64,000 bases of DNA from Callaeas wilsoni. Taxonomy: Eukaryota; Chordata; Aves; Passeriformes; Callaeidae. A model generated the notes under the pieces. It was given only the letters and a program-made list of their open reading frames with translations. It had not been told where the DNA came from and did no database searches. This document shows, piece by piece, positions 8,731-21,487 of the stretch. The stretch spans positions 310,001 through 374,000 of the forward strand of contig VWPU01004883.1 of assembly GCA_013398955.1 (NCBI GenBank), read 5' to 3'. A program made the translations under genes and the position numbers. Each line of letters starts with the position of its first letter. The first letter of the stretch is position 1.

Positions 8731-11657
8731 AATCTTTGCAAGTGTGCTTGGTGCTGCTTGAATCCGGCCCTAATTATGAAGCCTGTGGGTCCCAGCGAGC
8801 ACAGTGAGAACATCGTGTACAGACACAAAGTTAACACCAGGCAGCGAAAGTCTTGACATCCCTCTGATGTGAAACAAGAAGAGGAGGAAGAAAAGAGCTT
8901 GCAAATCCAGGCAGAAATCATTAGGAGAGTGAGTCCACAGACCATGAAGGGTCATTTGAGTTTCAAAAAACACACGTATTGCTTTCACCAGAACTTGCTA
9001 CTGCAAGCCAGGTGGTAGGACCGTTCCAGCATGAGTGTTAGCCTGCCCTGCTTCCCTCCCCTCAGCAGCTCTCACTGCCAAGCCCTTTGCTTCCATCAGT
9101 TTTGGAATAAATCACCAACCAACCAAATTATTATCTCTTGCTGTGCTTTACATACATTAGTTATGTGCTTGGGCTTTTTAATGATGCTGCTGCTCTGACA
9201 GCTCACTAAATATGACACAGCTTTATGGGTGGCCCTGCTAATACTTTAGCAGCCAAAGGTTAGATGCTATTATTAACCGCATTAGTACTGGCTCTTGTAG
9301 GAAAAAGAGGTGGAGATAGATGCTTTTTCCAGAAAGCTCACAACCTAAAAAGCCAAAAAGCCAAACCTGAAGAAGTATCGAAGGAAGGAGCAGCCCACGA
9401 GCAAATGAACTGGTGGTGGCTGGCACAATGTCATGAGTTTACACTTGTGGCTGTTGGTTCATTTGGTTTGTTAATCGGAATAGAGGTAGGTCGAAGGGCA
9501 CAGCAGGAACCTGGCAGCCAGCGAGAGGAAGAGGGACAGAGCCGGTTTGTCACCTGCCCGTCCTGATCCACTGCCAGGGTTCTGGAGCTCTCTCTGCAGG
9601 AGGACGTCTGGAAAAATTTGGAACAAGAATGTGTTCACGTCTGCATGGATTGCTCCCAAAAATCTCTTTCGGGCTCTTTTCTAGTGTGGGTAAAAGCATG
9701 GGGAGGGCACATGGGTGAAACTGTCTGGGCTTCAAAGCTGCAAACCTTCCTTGGCAGAGCAACGTGTGTGTGCCTGCCGAGGACCACCTGTGTTAGGGAG
9801 GGACCACGCAATGGAAGGCTGTGATGGTGAAGAGAAATGAGGGAGTTGGACACCTGGAAAGGTGGGTGAGGAGAGAGAGGAGCCTCTGGAAGAGAATCTT
9901 AATGGGTAAAATGAGCTATGCTGAGGATGCGCAGCCATGAATTCATATGACGTGGGCATAATTATTGTAGCCCTGATCAGAGAGGAGGAGCTGTCTAAAC
10001 TCATTTCTTTTTGCTGCATTTCTCATTTAGATATGTTTTTTTATCTAATGGATCTTTGCGCAGTCGAGCTCGGGAATGAGAAAGGCCCCGTTCGCTGTGG
10101 TGGAGCAGCGAACAGAGCAGAGAGGTGGGGTTTGCTGATGAATATCAGCTTCTAGAAACAAAATTGTTTTTCTTGCTCCTGCTGCTGCTTTGCTGAGGGA
10201 CTGGGGCATAGATCTCATTTTAGAAATCTCACGGTGTGACTGTTGTGCTTCTTAGAAAGGACAGTAGGGAGAATAAATCCATGGGATGAAGGGAGATGAT
10301 GTCTGTGGGTGACACTCTGGTTGTGCTTCTGTCCTGTGCTCACAGCGAGATTCTCTGCCTTGGCTACCTGGAGATCAGTGTCAGTGCCTCCTCTGATGGA
10401 CTATTAATACTTCCCAAAGCCCTAGTAGCCTATCTAATAAAAGCCATGAGTGCCTTGGTGCCTTGCTGCATGACTGGAAGATTTATTGCTACAAGCAGCA
10501 GAAAAGCATCTGGGGAAGCAGAGGGGTTGGTTGCTTAAAGAAATTTTAATATCACAGGTCCCCACATTCCAGTTCATCTTTACCAAAGGAGTTATCGAGT
10601 TAGAAGGTCCAGTGGGAACAGAGAGAACATGTTATCAACGCTGTTATAGTGAAGGCTGTGCCAGCACTTTTCATGAAAACCTTCTGTTTTCAAATGGCTA
10701 TAAATAGTCGGTTAAATGCACATAAATAGATCCTACCTGGGGGTAAATACTTGACTTTGAAGTGAGCAGAAGGCTGCTTCTCACTTTTAACCTACATAAA
10801 ATGAGGGACAGCAGTGTTGCCAAATATGAGTGTTGAAAATTGTAAATGCAATGTAAAAAATAACAATATGCTTTGAGATAATTTTATTTGCCATCTGGTT
10901 TTGAGCTGTCAGTTATACTTGCGTCATGTTTTCTCTGCAACTGCAAAGTTTCTTTATTTTGAAACAAAAACAAAGATTGCCATCTAGTACCTTGACTTCA
11001 GGATATCGAAATTGAAGAAAAGTTTTTAATCAAATCAAGTCTTGCAAAGCTTTTCAGAAAGGGAAGAATGCTGGCAATGGTAGGGCATTTAGAGAAGTTT
11101 ATTAATCTCTTTTAGTTTTGTGTAAAAGCAGATTAACCAAACAGACTTAATGAATGCATCAGACATCTCCATGCATTCACAATGAATGTTTGCAGGTAGG
11201 CATCTGGAAATTAGAAAGCATTAAGTTAAAACACGTATTTTCTCTCTATGATTGTACCCTAAAGAATTAACTTTAGACACCCTTACAGACATTTGCTACA
11301 CTCTTACAGCCACACGTAGCCTAAATAATCTGTGGGTTTGTGATAAAAGCTTTTTTAATATTTATATTCCTTGGGGTTTTAATATTTGATATTCTTGTCT
11401 CTGTCTTGTTTTTATGGAAAAAAGAAAAAAAAAAAGGCAAACAGAAGCTGACATATACAAGACTGCTGCCATTGTGAACTTGGCATAAAGACCAAAGCTC
11501 CTTTTGTTTTTTGCTTCAGCTTGTGGACATGCAGTGGACATAGGTTTGTGCAGTTTTTGGAGATGTGAAGAAGCCATATGAACCATTTTAAGTTGGGCTA
11601 AAATGGTTGCCTTGCTATATCAAAATGTATGGAGTGCAGGTCACATTTCCCACTAGA
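8731..11657. other. Non-coding stretch
   Basis: Only short frames without domains. The part from about 10700 to 11500 is AT-rich, with a local duplication at 11353-11396 (ttttaatatttatattcctt-like copies 24 bases apart). No interspersed repeat is recognised before the CR1 copy at the right end. Confidence 0.45.
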
Positions 11658-11775
11658 CAGATGTGGCACCTGGGGACATGGTTTAGGGGTGGACTTGGCA
11701 GTTTTGGCTTAATGGTTTGGGCTCAAATGATCTTGAAGATCTTTTCCAACCAAAGTGATTTCCTGTTTCTGTGGC
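11658..11775 (+). mobile_element. CR1 LINE 3' fragment, diverged
   Basis: The order atgtggcacc, ggggacatggttta, then a ggctcaaatgatctt segment and ttttccaaccaaagtgat matches the 3' end of a CR1 subfamily that carries a 'ggcacttagggacatggtttag' stretch. The terminal octamers are blurred. Short and 5'-truncated. Confidence 0.85.
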
Positions 11776-12329
11776 AGAAGTGGGGTCCCACCACAGAAGG
11801 AAGAGAGGTGTTTCGAGCTGAACCTCCTTGAAATTGTTTCCCCAATGAGATAGGAGTTGTTGTTCTTGAATGGCTGCAGGGCATCGCTGTGCAGGCTGAA
11901 GGCAGATGGGAGAAAATTGTCATTTTTTGTTGGCCTGAGTTATCCTGCTCCTCTGGTTATATTTAAAGTAAACTTGGTCAAGAGGTATTTTGGGGAGAGT
12001 TGAAGACATTTGGCTGGGCTGGGCTGGCACGAGGGCAGCATCCACATCCCAGCCTTCCCTGGTGAGGATCCGAGCGCACTCAGCCACGGCAGGAAGGGAT
12101 TTTGGAAGGACTTGCAGACCATGGGGCTTAAGTGTATTGTGCAAGGAGGCTGCAGGCCTTGGCTGCGACCGAGGCTCTGGTTTGGCAGGCTGCAGGCATG
12201 CCGTGCCCTGGAATGGGTGTCTTTTCCCCCACGCCCCAACGGAGGCAGATCCCACTGCCAGCTCTGCCAGGCAGCCGGAGCCCAGGATCTGTACGTGGAG
12301 CTCGTGCCCACGCAGTGACTGCTTTGGGT
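11776..12329. other. GC-richer non-coding block with overlapping frames
   Basis: A moderately GC-rich stretch (mainly 12000-12320) is open in several frames on both strands, including 168 codons at 11990-12496 plus and 138 codons at 11920-12336 minus. It starts with three GGCTG units (12011-12025). Simultaneous openness in many frames points to low stop-codon density rather than coding. No domain or splice-bounded exon is recognised. Confidence 0.4.
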
Positions 12330-12700
12330 TATTCATCTCCTGTAGCAGGCTCTGCTGCCTCCTCCCACCCCGAGCTAATCACTTTGCAAAGCTTCCAAGG
12401 TACACCAACTTCGTGTGGCAGCTAACAAGCTTAGCTGATGAGTTCTGCCATCATCCTTCTCCAGAGCTAATCAGCTTACCAGTGCTCCAGTGCTAATGGG
12501 CCTGTGGGTCACAGCAGCACTGTGAACTGCTTGCACACACGTTTCCCACATCCATCTTTAATTGCATGGCTGCTGCTTTAATGGAGTTTCCTCCTGCATA
12601 TGCTTCGCCTTTTTTCCAATCGTTATCACTTGTTATTTTGCAGCCAATTCTTTTTTTCCCTCAGATGCACAGTTCATTAAAGACTATTTTCATGCTATGG
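12330..12700. promoter_or_regulatory. Regulatory-like block (gagctaatca repeats)
   Basis: The word gagctaatca occurs twice (near 12370 and 12466), with CTAATGG, TTTAATTGC and TTAATGG words nearby. There is no transposon signature. The composition resembles conserved non-coding DNA; conservation is not tested. Confidence 0.22.
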
Positions 12701-13574
12701 TTGAGATTTCAAATATCAGCTGCTTCCCAGTCATCCCACCCAGACTGGGTGGTGGCCAAAATTTATTTACAAACGGAAAATTACACTTGGGATAGCACAT
12801 CTCATGAGCACTCGGTGCTTTTTACCAGTGCATCCCTGAAATATATCAGTTCCAGCAGAGAAAATAATTGAGTGATGTAAGCTCTCAAAAGTCAGGATTT
12901 CACAGAGTTGAGAGTGGAAGGGCTGAGAGCTGCTGCAGTGGAGGTTCTGCAGCCGAAGAGCGACGCTGCCAGCTTGTAGCCCCGTCATCTTCAAGTGCAG
13001 CAGCTGAGAGCTGCACCTGCGCCTGCATCCCTCCCCTAATTTGAAGTGGCTTCACAATCATTTTGCTAGAAAAGGTATTTTATCCTTTTCACTCACTACG
13101 TGAAAGCAAGTGGAGAAAAGCGACTGACAAAGAAATGCTGATGGTAACGTATCAAAAATGCCGACTCTGCATTTGGCGAGCAACCCAACGATAAAAAGAA
13201 ATTTTTTTTTCCCTTGTATTTTTCAGCTTTTATAATGGCAGGGGATGGGAGCAGGTAAGGCATCTGCCTGAAACTTTGTGTGAAGTTGCAGCATGTCTCT
13301 GGCTTGGCAGTGTCCCAGGCTGGGACAGCACAGGAAGGGTTTGATGCTGAAGCTGAATGGTGAGCGCAGTTACACATTTCCAGCTGTGCTCCATCCCCAC
13401 GTGCAGCAGCACCTTGTGCTTGGCAGCGGGGACAGAACACCCATCCTGGTCCTCACCTGCCCTTAAAGCAGAGCAAGGGCAGAGCAGGCAGGACCTTTTC
13501 CAGGAAGAGTCACTCAGAAGGGTTTTGCCATCTGAGCTCCCAGCTGTGAGCGTGCCGCAGAAGTTGCTCGTGAC
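12701..13574. other. Non-coding stretch
   Basis: Short frames only (up to 114 codons, minus strand 13096-13440). Poly(T) of about nine bases near 13203. Nothing else recognised. Confidence 0.4.
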
Positions 13575-13810
13575 TTAGGAAAGCATAATTAAATGGTGCT
13601 CAGTGACTGCATTGTTAATAACATGATTAAAAGGAGGTTCCTCTTGACCATATCCCCTTCTCGAAAGCAAAATGGAAATGGCAGAAATACTATTTAGAAA
13701 GTAGGATGTTGTTGTCTGTTCTAATTTTCATTAAATTCTGTGCTTCAGCTCCCGTGCAACCATAGTTGCACAGGTTAATTAACACGTTTATGAAAATTAA
13801 AGTCCTTACA
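13575..13810. promoter_or_regulatory. AT-rich regulatory-like block
   Basis: Dense in ATTAA/TTAAT words and without open frames. It contains a 7-bp inverted repeat gtgcaac/gttgcac (13754-13760 and 13765-13771), followed by ggttaattaaca. It may be a conserved non-coding element; no alignment is available. Confidence 0.22.
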
Positions 13811-15734
13811 TTGTATTTCCTTCAGCTGAGTTCTCTCCTGCTCTTCTCTTCAGAGCAAAGAGCAGTGCTCTTTCTTCCTGTATTATAATCTGGGTATTTT
13901 TTAGGCCTCTTTTATGAGCCTCTTGTTTTTTGTCCCTTCATACAGTTTTCCAGGAATTTCTGAGGGATTTATGAAAACCTCGTTCTTTGCTTTCTCTAGT
14001 GCTTTGCAGTACTCTCCTGGGCCTATCTTAAAGAAAGTGCACAATGTTTCAGATAAGCCACCAATTAAAAACTTGCATTACTGTATAATCCAGACTGTTC
14101 CCTATTTTCTGTTCATTACTGTCCAGTACTTTATCCAAGTTTTGCTAACTCTTGGAAAAAGCACTACCAAAACTGAGGCCTGGTTGTCATCAGTCCTGAG
14201 CCATGTCAAATTATTTCTCTTACCATATTATACTACCACAGAGGATTTGCACATTTTTAATAATTTTTCCTTGCTCATTTTGCTGGCAGGAGGTCATGGT
14301 TTGCCAGTCCAAATTGGTAAGCTCCTCCCCAAGCCTTTATTTAAAAACTAGGTTTGACAAAGACTCAGTGTTTTCTTGTCCAAGAATCCTTTGGTTTCCA
14401 TGCAAATTCCACACACATAGGAAGGAGTCCTTCATGATACCAGACAAAATTAATTGGGAAAAAAAACCACTTTGGGACACTTTTAGTAATTTCAGGTGGC
14501 GTTTCTGCGAAGCCTCAGTATTCACTGTTTGAGGAGGGGAGAGACAAAGTCCTGTTGCCCTGAGGACACTGTCCCAGACCATGGAACTCAGAGTGATGTT
14601 TCTTTTCTCTCTTAAAAATCTGGCTTAGCTTCTGCTTCCCCATAGGAATGTACCAGAACTGGCGTGTCCCAGCTGGGCAGTATGGGGAACAGTAATATCA
14701 ATATGTTCCTCCTGCTTGCTCTGAGGTCTGAAAATCCAGATTTCTTCTGAGTAGAGACCGAGAAAGGGGTCCTGACCACCCTGTTGGAGGAGGTTAAAAG
14801 GGCTTGCTTTCCTTTGGTCCTGTGCATAAGAACTGTTGTGTAAAACACATCATATATTTATATAAACCAATATAAATTTGTATAAAACGCCTCACTGAGA
14901 CCAACAAAAGTTGAGCAGCTCTTCAGAAGGGTTTAGTTCAGAAGCAGGTTAGCCTGGCTGCCAAAGGGGGATGGCACAACACGGCGTCCGTGGCGGAGTC
15001 TGTCTGTTCTGCACGGAGATAGCGAGGAGGAAGTGGGCTGGCTCTCAGCCACAGCAACAGATTGCTCCTCTTTTGCAGACTGAAGTCATGTCTGAAATAA
15101 ATACATGCACTCACTGCCGCGCATCCTGCACGGAGCAGTGGAGGAGCTGAGCAGAAATGAGTGGTTTTTGGCTGGAAATTTCTGATACTGTTGTGTAGAG
15201 GTGGATTTAAAGCTCTGGGGCAAATATTCTCCTTCTATTAGAGCATCCTTAGTGACTACAGCCTTTCAGGTGCCTCTAGCTTTGGTGTGACTATACAACA
15301 CCATCAAGTGAGTAAATTTTAATAAATCCAGTCCTTTAGTTGGGATCCTTCTGGGCTTATAATACGTCTGTTTACTCATATTTTGTGTCTTGCCATACCT
15401 GAACGTGTGTCAGATGTTCACAGGTCGTGAGAAAGAACGAAGAAGCCCAGTTTCTGTTCTGGCTGTGTACTTTTCTCTCTGATTCAGCCCTGAGCTCTTT
15501 GCTTAGGGTTTGACACCTCCTTCATCGAAGGTTCCATCTCCCAGGCCTGGTAGTCACCGATTGCCGGTGAGGAGCACGCCTGGAGATGTTTGCCAGGCTC
15601 TACGTGGAGGATCCCTGGTGCTGATGTTCCTTTATCTATAAAACCAGCCCTGAAAGGCTGGGGCTGGTGGTGCCTTGCATAGTGTGTGAGTGTAATTAAG
15701 AAGATCAACTGTGCCAGTTTTCTGACTCCCCTCT
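13811..15734. other. Non-coding stretch
   Basis: A 145-codon plus-strand frame (13914-14351) lies in T-rich DNA and encodes a hydrophobic, phenylalanine/leucine-rich string with no domain. This is typical of pyrimidine-rich chance frames. An AT-rich patch lies at 14850-14890. No repeat family seen. Confidence 0.42.
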
Positions 15735-15890
15735 GCTCATGTGAGGAACAATAGCGCTAAATGATGATTGTAATTCATTACAAATGCACCCTAATTAAAT
15801 TACCCATCAGTGGCTGCAAGATTAATGATAGCAACCAGAGTTAAAACGTGATTAAAGTTAGGCTTGTCACATTTTTCAGTTATTACATGG
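15735..15890. promoter_or_regulatory. Short TAAT-rich regulatory-like block
   Basis: Contains gtaattcattac, TAATTA at 15792-15797, gattaatgatag and gtgattaaag within about 150 bases. This is a dense cluster of homeodomain-type cores. Binding and conservation are inferred. Confidence 0.27.
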
Positions 15891-17570
15891 AAGTTCACAG
15901 GGGGAAGGGATGGGGCAGAGTGCAGGGTGTTGATTGGATGATGCTGTGGAACACAGCTGGGGCAACCAAAGGCTGTGGCTAATGTTGCTCCTTTGGACTT
16001 TGCTGGGAATGAACCCTCTGGAAGCTTTTCTCAGGTATGTCAGGAGGGCTGTGGGGCTGTACATTTGGCAGGCAATGTTGTTAATCCCTTTGTAGGATGG
16101 GCAGGAGGGTTCTCTAGGGAGTCTGGCACAGCAAGGAACTGAGCCTGGATCTCCCAAACCTAGGCTTAAATCTCTGAGTTTAGCTTGCTGAACTGTCTTG
16201 CCTTTCTTCTTTTTTACTTTTGTATTTCTGCATGCTGAATACCATCCAGTCTTTCTTGAAAGTACCTATAAAATTAGCAGGGAAACACCATGGACGACAT
16301 AAGGAATAGTATCAAATACAGCAGAGTATCAGCCTTTCTCTCCTTCCTTAGAGAACTTTCGCATTGCAAATGTTTCTCAACAGCAAATATTTACAAGGGG
16401 AAGACAACAACACAACTTTGCCAAAAGTGCAAAATTCAGGACATTTTATAAAAAGAGACAAAACAAGGCACCTGATCATGCAGCATTGGGAATTTTGCTG
16501 CCTCTGTACTGCTGGAGAAGCCTCTGGAGGTGTTCCCAGGCTCAAGTGAGGGGGAGGACTGATGTGTGGGATGTGTTTAGGTGGATGAGAAGGAAAAAAA
16601 AGATGTCTCGGCATAAGGACTGTCTCTCTGAACACCCTAGCACAGATTGGCTGTGCTTGGCATTGGTTCTGTCATTAGCTGGCAAATAAGCAAGGAGGAA
16701 TCTTTTCAAAGTAATTTCATTTTCCAATATTGTACATCCTGTCCTTAAATGCCTTTGCTGATTGGATTGATGGTGCCAGTCCAGAAATGGACATTGTTTA
16801 CCAGTCGAGGCTGGACTCTTAATAGATCTTCTCAAACTCCTTGAGAAGCAGCTCTTGGATGCTCCAAGCAGAAATAAATTGAGCAGTGTGGTCGATGTGC
16901 CCTTTATATCAGTGGAATGAACCTCATTAGAACATTGTACACAACTGCTTAAGGCTGGAGCAGCAGAAACAACTGGAGTTCCTGGAAATGAGAATAAACC
17001 AGGGCTTGAATGAGAAAGTTGCATGTGTCAGAGAGGAGGCAGCTTTGTCTTTGCACGGTGCCCTGTTGAGTTGTTCCCTTTGCTGGATGCTGGGACAGCC
17101 TGGGGCTTGTGAAACACAGGAGGGTGCAGACAGGGGTGCTGGAACAGCAGGTGCTGTGGAATGACACAGCCCATCCTCTGCCATTCCATGGACTGTCCAG
17201 CACTGTCGTGGCAGGCAGATGGTACTTACCAGCTGTGCAAGCCTAATTAATTCACATCAAAGTTACTGGAAGACATTTCTCTGGGGAATGGATGGTTACT
17301 AAGAGGTTCAAACCCTGCTTGGAGATACTAATATTGAATGTCGTCATCGCCGGGTTTGGATGACCTTGCCTCTGTTGATAAAATGAGGCATTTTCCAGTT
17401 TTTTGCATGTTCTCTTCAGCAGTGCTGTTGCTTATAATATTGAAATGATTTCCCTTGAGGAAGACAGGGATGAATAACCTCAAAGACTTTTCCTCCATAA
17501 AATCATCTGCAAAAGCCATCTCTCACTACACCAGATTTGTAGGTGCAAGTTTTAGAGGCAGAGATAAATT
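15891..17570. other. Non-coding stretch
   Basis: Frames up to 160 codons (minus strand 16542-17024) without domains. No repeats recognised up to the CR1 fragment. Confidence 0.42.
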
Positions 17571-17752
17571 TTTATCTTTAATGTAAGAGTGGTGAGGCCC
17601 TGGCACAGGTTGCCCAGAGAAGCTGTGGTTGTCCCCTCCCTGAAGGTGTCTAAGGCCAGGTTGGACAGGGATTGGAGCAACCTGGGGTAGGGGAAGGTGT
17701 CCCTGCCCATGGCAGGGGGGTTGAAACTAAGTGGTCTTTAAGGTCCTGTACC
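17571..17752 (+). mobile_element. CR1 LINE 3' fragment
   Basis: The order gtggtgaggccctggc, gttgcccagagaagct, aaggtgtccctgccc, ggcaggggggttgaa and gtggtctttaaggtcc is the standard CR1 3' end on the plus strand. The terminal octamers are missing: the match stops within the 'aaggtcccttccaaccc' part. The copy is therefore truncated at both ends. Confidence 0.93.
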
Positions 17753-20700
17753 ATGGGCATCAGTGGATCCAAGAGGGAGCAGACTGGGGATTGCTGTTCT
17801 CCAGATTTCCAGATCTTGCACACATTAGTGCAGGGATGGCAGCCAGAGGTTGGATGTTGGAGTAGTGGGTGCCTCTTGCACAGACCTGACATGGTCTGTC
17901 AGTCCTGGGAAGGTGGAGGCATCACCTGCAGCTCTCGGCATCCTGATCACATCTCCTGTTGGAGAGTTCAGAGTTGCTTCCACAGCCCATCAGCATGTGA
18001 ATAAATACCTGTCAAAGGAGAGCTGCCAGCTGGCTCAGCCATCAGAGGGGCCTCCTCCACAAATTTTGGGTAATGCAGCAGATTTAGCAGCTAATATCAG
18101 AGTTTTGTGGCCTACTTCTTTCTCTCGGAGGGTTTTCTGACCTGGCTATGTAGCCTTGAAGCTACACATTGCTCTGCTTGTTATTGCCTTACAAAGCTAA
18201 ATGGGTTTTTTCTCTTTTTCTTTTTTTTCCCCCAAGTGTTTGGACTTGTTTTTATTTAGGACACAACCGTTTTTGTCTTTCTGGTTTTGCCTTTCCCAAC
18301 TATCTCCTACGGACAAGGTGGCTGGGATTCAGAGAAATAGCTGACTCACACGGGCAGATGTTGAGATTTTCCTTTGTAATTGAGCCTATGAAAGGGGAAT
18401 TTTCCTTTAGGCATTGCAGAGGGAGAGCTCTGCTGGCTCTGACAGGCTCCAGGGGAGTGGTGGTGGGAAGGAGATGTCCTTTAACTGAGGAGATGGGGTG
18501 AAACTGGGGAGTTTCAATGGTGCTATGGATCAGTGGTTTAGATCCAGTCTGTGCAGATAGAGACGAGAAGTCATTACGTGCTGCCCTCTTGATCAGTGAC
18601 CTATGTGAAATGAGTTTGGGTTTAGTCCAGTTCTCTGCGGATAAGATGTTTGCAGAAAGCAATCAACGTATCTGGCATGGACAGGCACCCCAACCAGCCA
18701 CCTCAGCATGGGCCAAGGCTGCAAAGGTGTCCTGGAGGCCAAGATGCAGTTACACAAAGTCTGGCTTAGGGCTTTTTCTGTAACCTGCTACCTTGGTGCA
18801 TCTTGCACCTTCTCCATGATGGACGTCCGCCTTATCAGCTCCCAAGCTTCTGGCTGGTGCTTTGATGCACCCACAAATTGGAAGGGACAAAGGCTAGAGG
18901 GTTTTGAGTCCTTGGTGTCATGCTGAGCTTGCCTTTGTGGTGAAATGAAGTGCATGGTAACAGGGATTGTGTCTCTTGAGGTCATGTCTCCTTACTACCC
19001 CGGGGCTGCCTCCCTGTAGCTCACCAGAATGGCTCTGGGTCCAGCTCAGCTGGGCCACCTTTTTCAAGAGCAGAAGAAGCTGAGGCAGAGCAGAAGCTCC
19101 ATCACCTGGAGCTTTCTCCTTGACCTCTGCTCAGCCAGGGCTCCACACCCTCACAAAGGGGTTAGTGCTTCGTTCAAACACTGCAGCCATGAGAGCAGGA
19201 GATGTCTGGTGGCCTCCTAGAGCTGAGAAATACCTTGTGAGGATCAACTCTCTGCAGCGTGGAGATGTTTCTTTTAGAAGAAATAGCTGTCTGATTCAAA
19301 AGATGCCGATTCCGGGCTGATCACTGATCTGAGGTAGCAGCAGCACATGGCACTGCCTTGCTGTTTCCACAGACAGATCCCTCCAGGACAGAACTAAAGA
19401 GCAGAGTTGGAGGAACCGAGGAGCAGGCGAGTGTGTGGAGGGTGCTCCCTCCCCAGTGTCCATGCCTGTAGCCCTGCCAGCTCATGGGCAGTGTCCTGGT
19501 TCTGTAGCCTGTGGTCAGTGGTCAGCAGATGGGCCCCAAGTTCAGCCTGATTAGTCCTGTTCAATCAACAAGGCCAAGGCAAAGTTGCTCCCTGTCTCAT
19601 CCCATATGGTAGCTCCTGCTGTCATTGTTCTTGTGGGAAAAGCTCTGAGCAGCCTCCTGATCTCGAGTCCAGCCCCTGTTTTCCCCTCACCAAATAAGAG
19701 AGAGCACTGGAAACACCAGTGTTTCTGTCAAGCATGGTTGCACCCGAGCGGTGACGTTTGACTCACAGTGCTACTGATAGCTGGGAGCTGGCACTGCTTC
19801 GTCCCAGTGGATGTTCCCCTGTCACTTGGCAGGGGCAGGCTCCCAGTGGGAACTGCTCCAACACCCTGCAGATGTCCGGGGCCCATGCCCTGCCTCGCAT
19901 CTGTGAGCATAAAGGTGAAACAGATTGATGAAAATTAATTCTGAACAGATTCCTGAACTGTCATTCAGTGGCTGAGGAAGGAATGGAGAGACTAAACTGA
20001 GGCAATTTGGGTAACTCCGTCTTGTTCTTCATGTGTTCTGTTGGAAACTGTCACTTGGAGTTAATCCTTTCTATGGACTCTTAAAATTTTTTCAACCTCA
20101 GCAGCAAGATGAGGAACTTGCTTTGTAAAATTGTATGGTGTAGGGTGCCAACAACACAACTGAGTCCCAGGAATGTTGAGGAGAGTGCCTGGAGTTGGTC
20201 TGTCCGTTCCTGTGGAGATATGGGGAGGGGAATGCAAAATTGAAGGGCTCTAAATTCAGGACTTGTGTAAAGACTGGCTGTGATCCAAATGGGTAATGCA
20301 CACAAAGCTTCTGGACATCATCGCTTTAATGTCTTTTATCCCAGGAATATCCTAAACAACTTCCTGATATAGCCAGCCCTTGGAGCCTGTGCCAGTCTCA
20401 GAATCTTCATCATTTCTGGGTTGTTCTCTCCAGCTGCCCACACTGGGTATCTCCTCATGTCCTCCTATTGTGTTCTGGCATGCTGAAATGGAGGTCTTCT
20501 TGTGATGCTCAAATGCTCCAATTAATCACCTATGGCAGTTTGTGTCTCTTATTAGTTTGGAAATTCAGAGAAATGCCAAGGGGTTGGCACAATCTGTTGA
20601 GGCGGAGCATGTCTGAGTCTGCTGAAGAGGAGCTGGCTCAACCATAGCTGGTTTTGTTTGCCTTCACAGTTGTTACCACATGTTTTCTGTGATCACACAA

Positions 20701-21410
20701 CTGAGATCTGAGTAGATCCAATTTCAGTTTTTTCCCTCCTCTTATGATTCTGGGCTTATTAGCCCTGACAGTTATTTATTTGTCCTTAGTTGTAGGCTAA
20801 GGCAGCTTTATGGATAATGTGGGAAGCATGTCTTTTCTAATTAGACCACAGTCTGTTGTCTGTCTGCCTCATGGGCAGGACGCAGCATGCTGTTTTGCTG
20901 AGTTTATAATAGCAGGAAGCCCTGGATGTAGGAGATCACGTTGGGCTTTTTTTCGGAGAGGTTTTAGAGCAACAACTCACAACATCAGTGTTCCCGAGAC
21001 TAAGCAGGAAATAAAACCTATGGAATATATTCTCCTCTCACTTCCCACAGTAAACTTTTTAAATTACATTGGGGCATGATGAGGTACAATAGGAACTGAG
21101 AGCAGCACACCATGCCCAGCCAGACCACAAGCTGGGTTTGCAGGAACTTATTCCAACTTATTTCCTGTGTCTCCTAGCAAGGTACCAGCACACATGTTGC
21201 ATCTCAGCTCTGGCAGGAGTTGTTCTCAGAAGTATTGCAGCAACTAATGAGGAAGGAACATTGGCTTCATGGAAGCTCACACCTTTTTTTTTCCCAGCAT
21301 GATCACCTGTAGAATGTGCATTATGTCACCATTATGAGACCGGTAGCTTTATATAGTGTCCTGTCTTGTATAAAAAGTCAAAGCTGCTGTGTCTTGCTCT
21401 TTGAATTCAG
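17753..21410. other. Non-coding stretch
   Basis: Only overlapping short frames (up to 120 codons, minus strand 18300-18662). No domain, transposon or RNA gene is recognised over these 3.7 kb. Confidence 0.42.
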
Positions 21411-21487
21411 TGACCCATAGCAGGGGGGTTGGAACTAGATGATCTTTAAGGTTTCTTCCAACCCAAACCATTCTGGGACTCTATGAA
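21411..21487 (+). mobile_element. CR1 LINE 3' terminus, short
   Basis: About 77 bases: gcaggggggttggaac, tagatgatctttaagg, ttccaacccaaaccat and ttctgggactctatga. This is the last part of the CR1 3' untranslated region on the plus strand, strongly 5'-truncated, with the terminal octamers partly kept. Confidence 0.94.

Noticed and set aside
11990..12496. 168-codon plus-strand frame with several overlapping frames on both strands
   Set aside because: GC-rich DNA open in many phases at once; no family resemblance in any phase.
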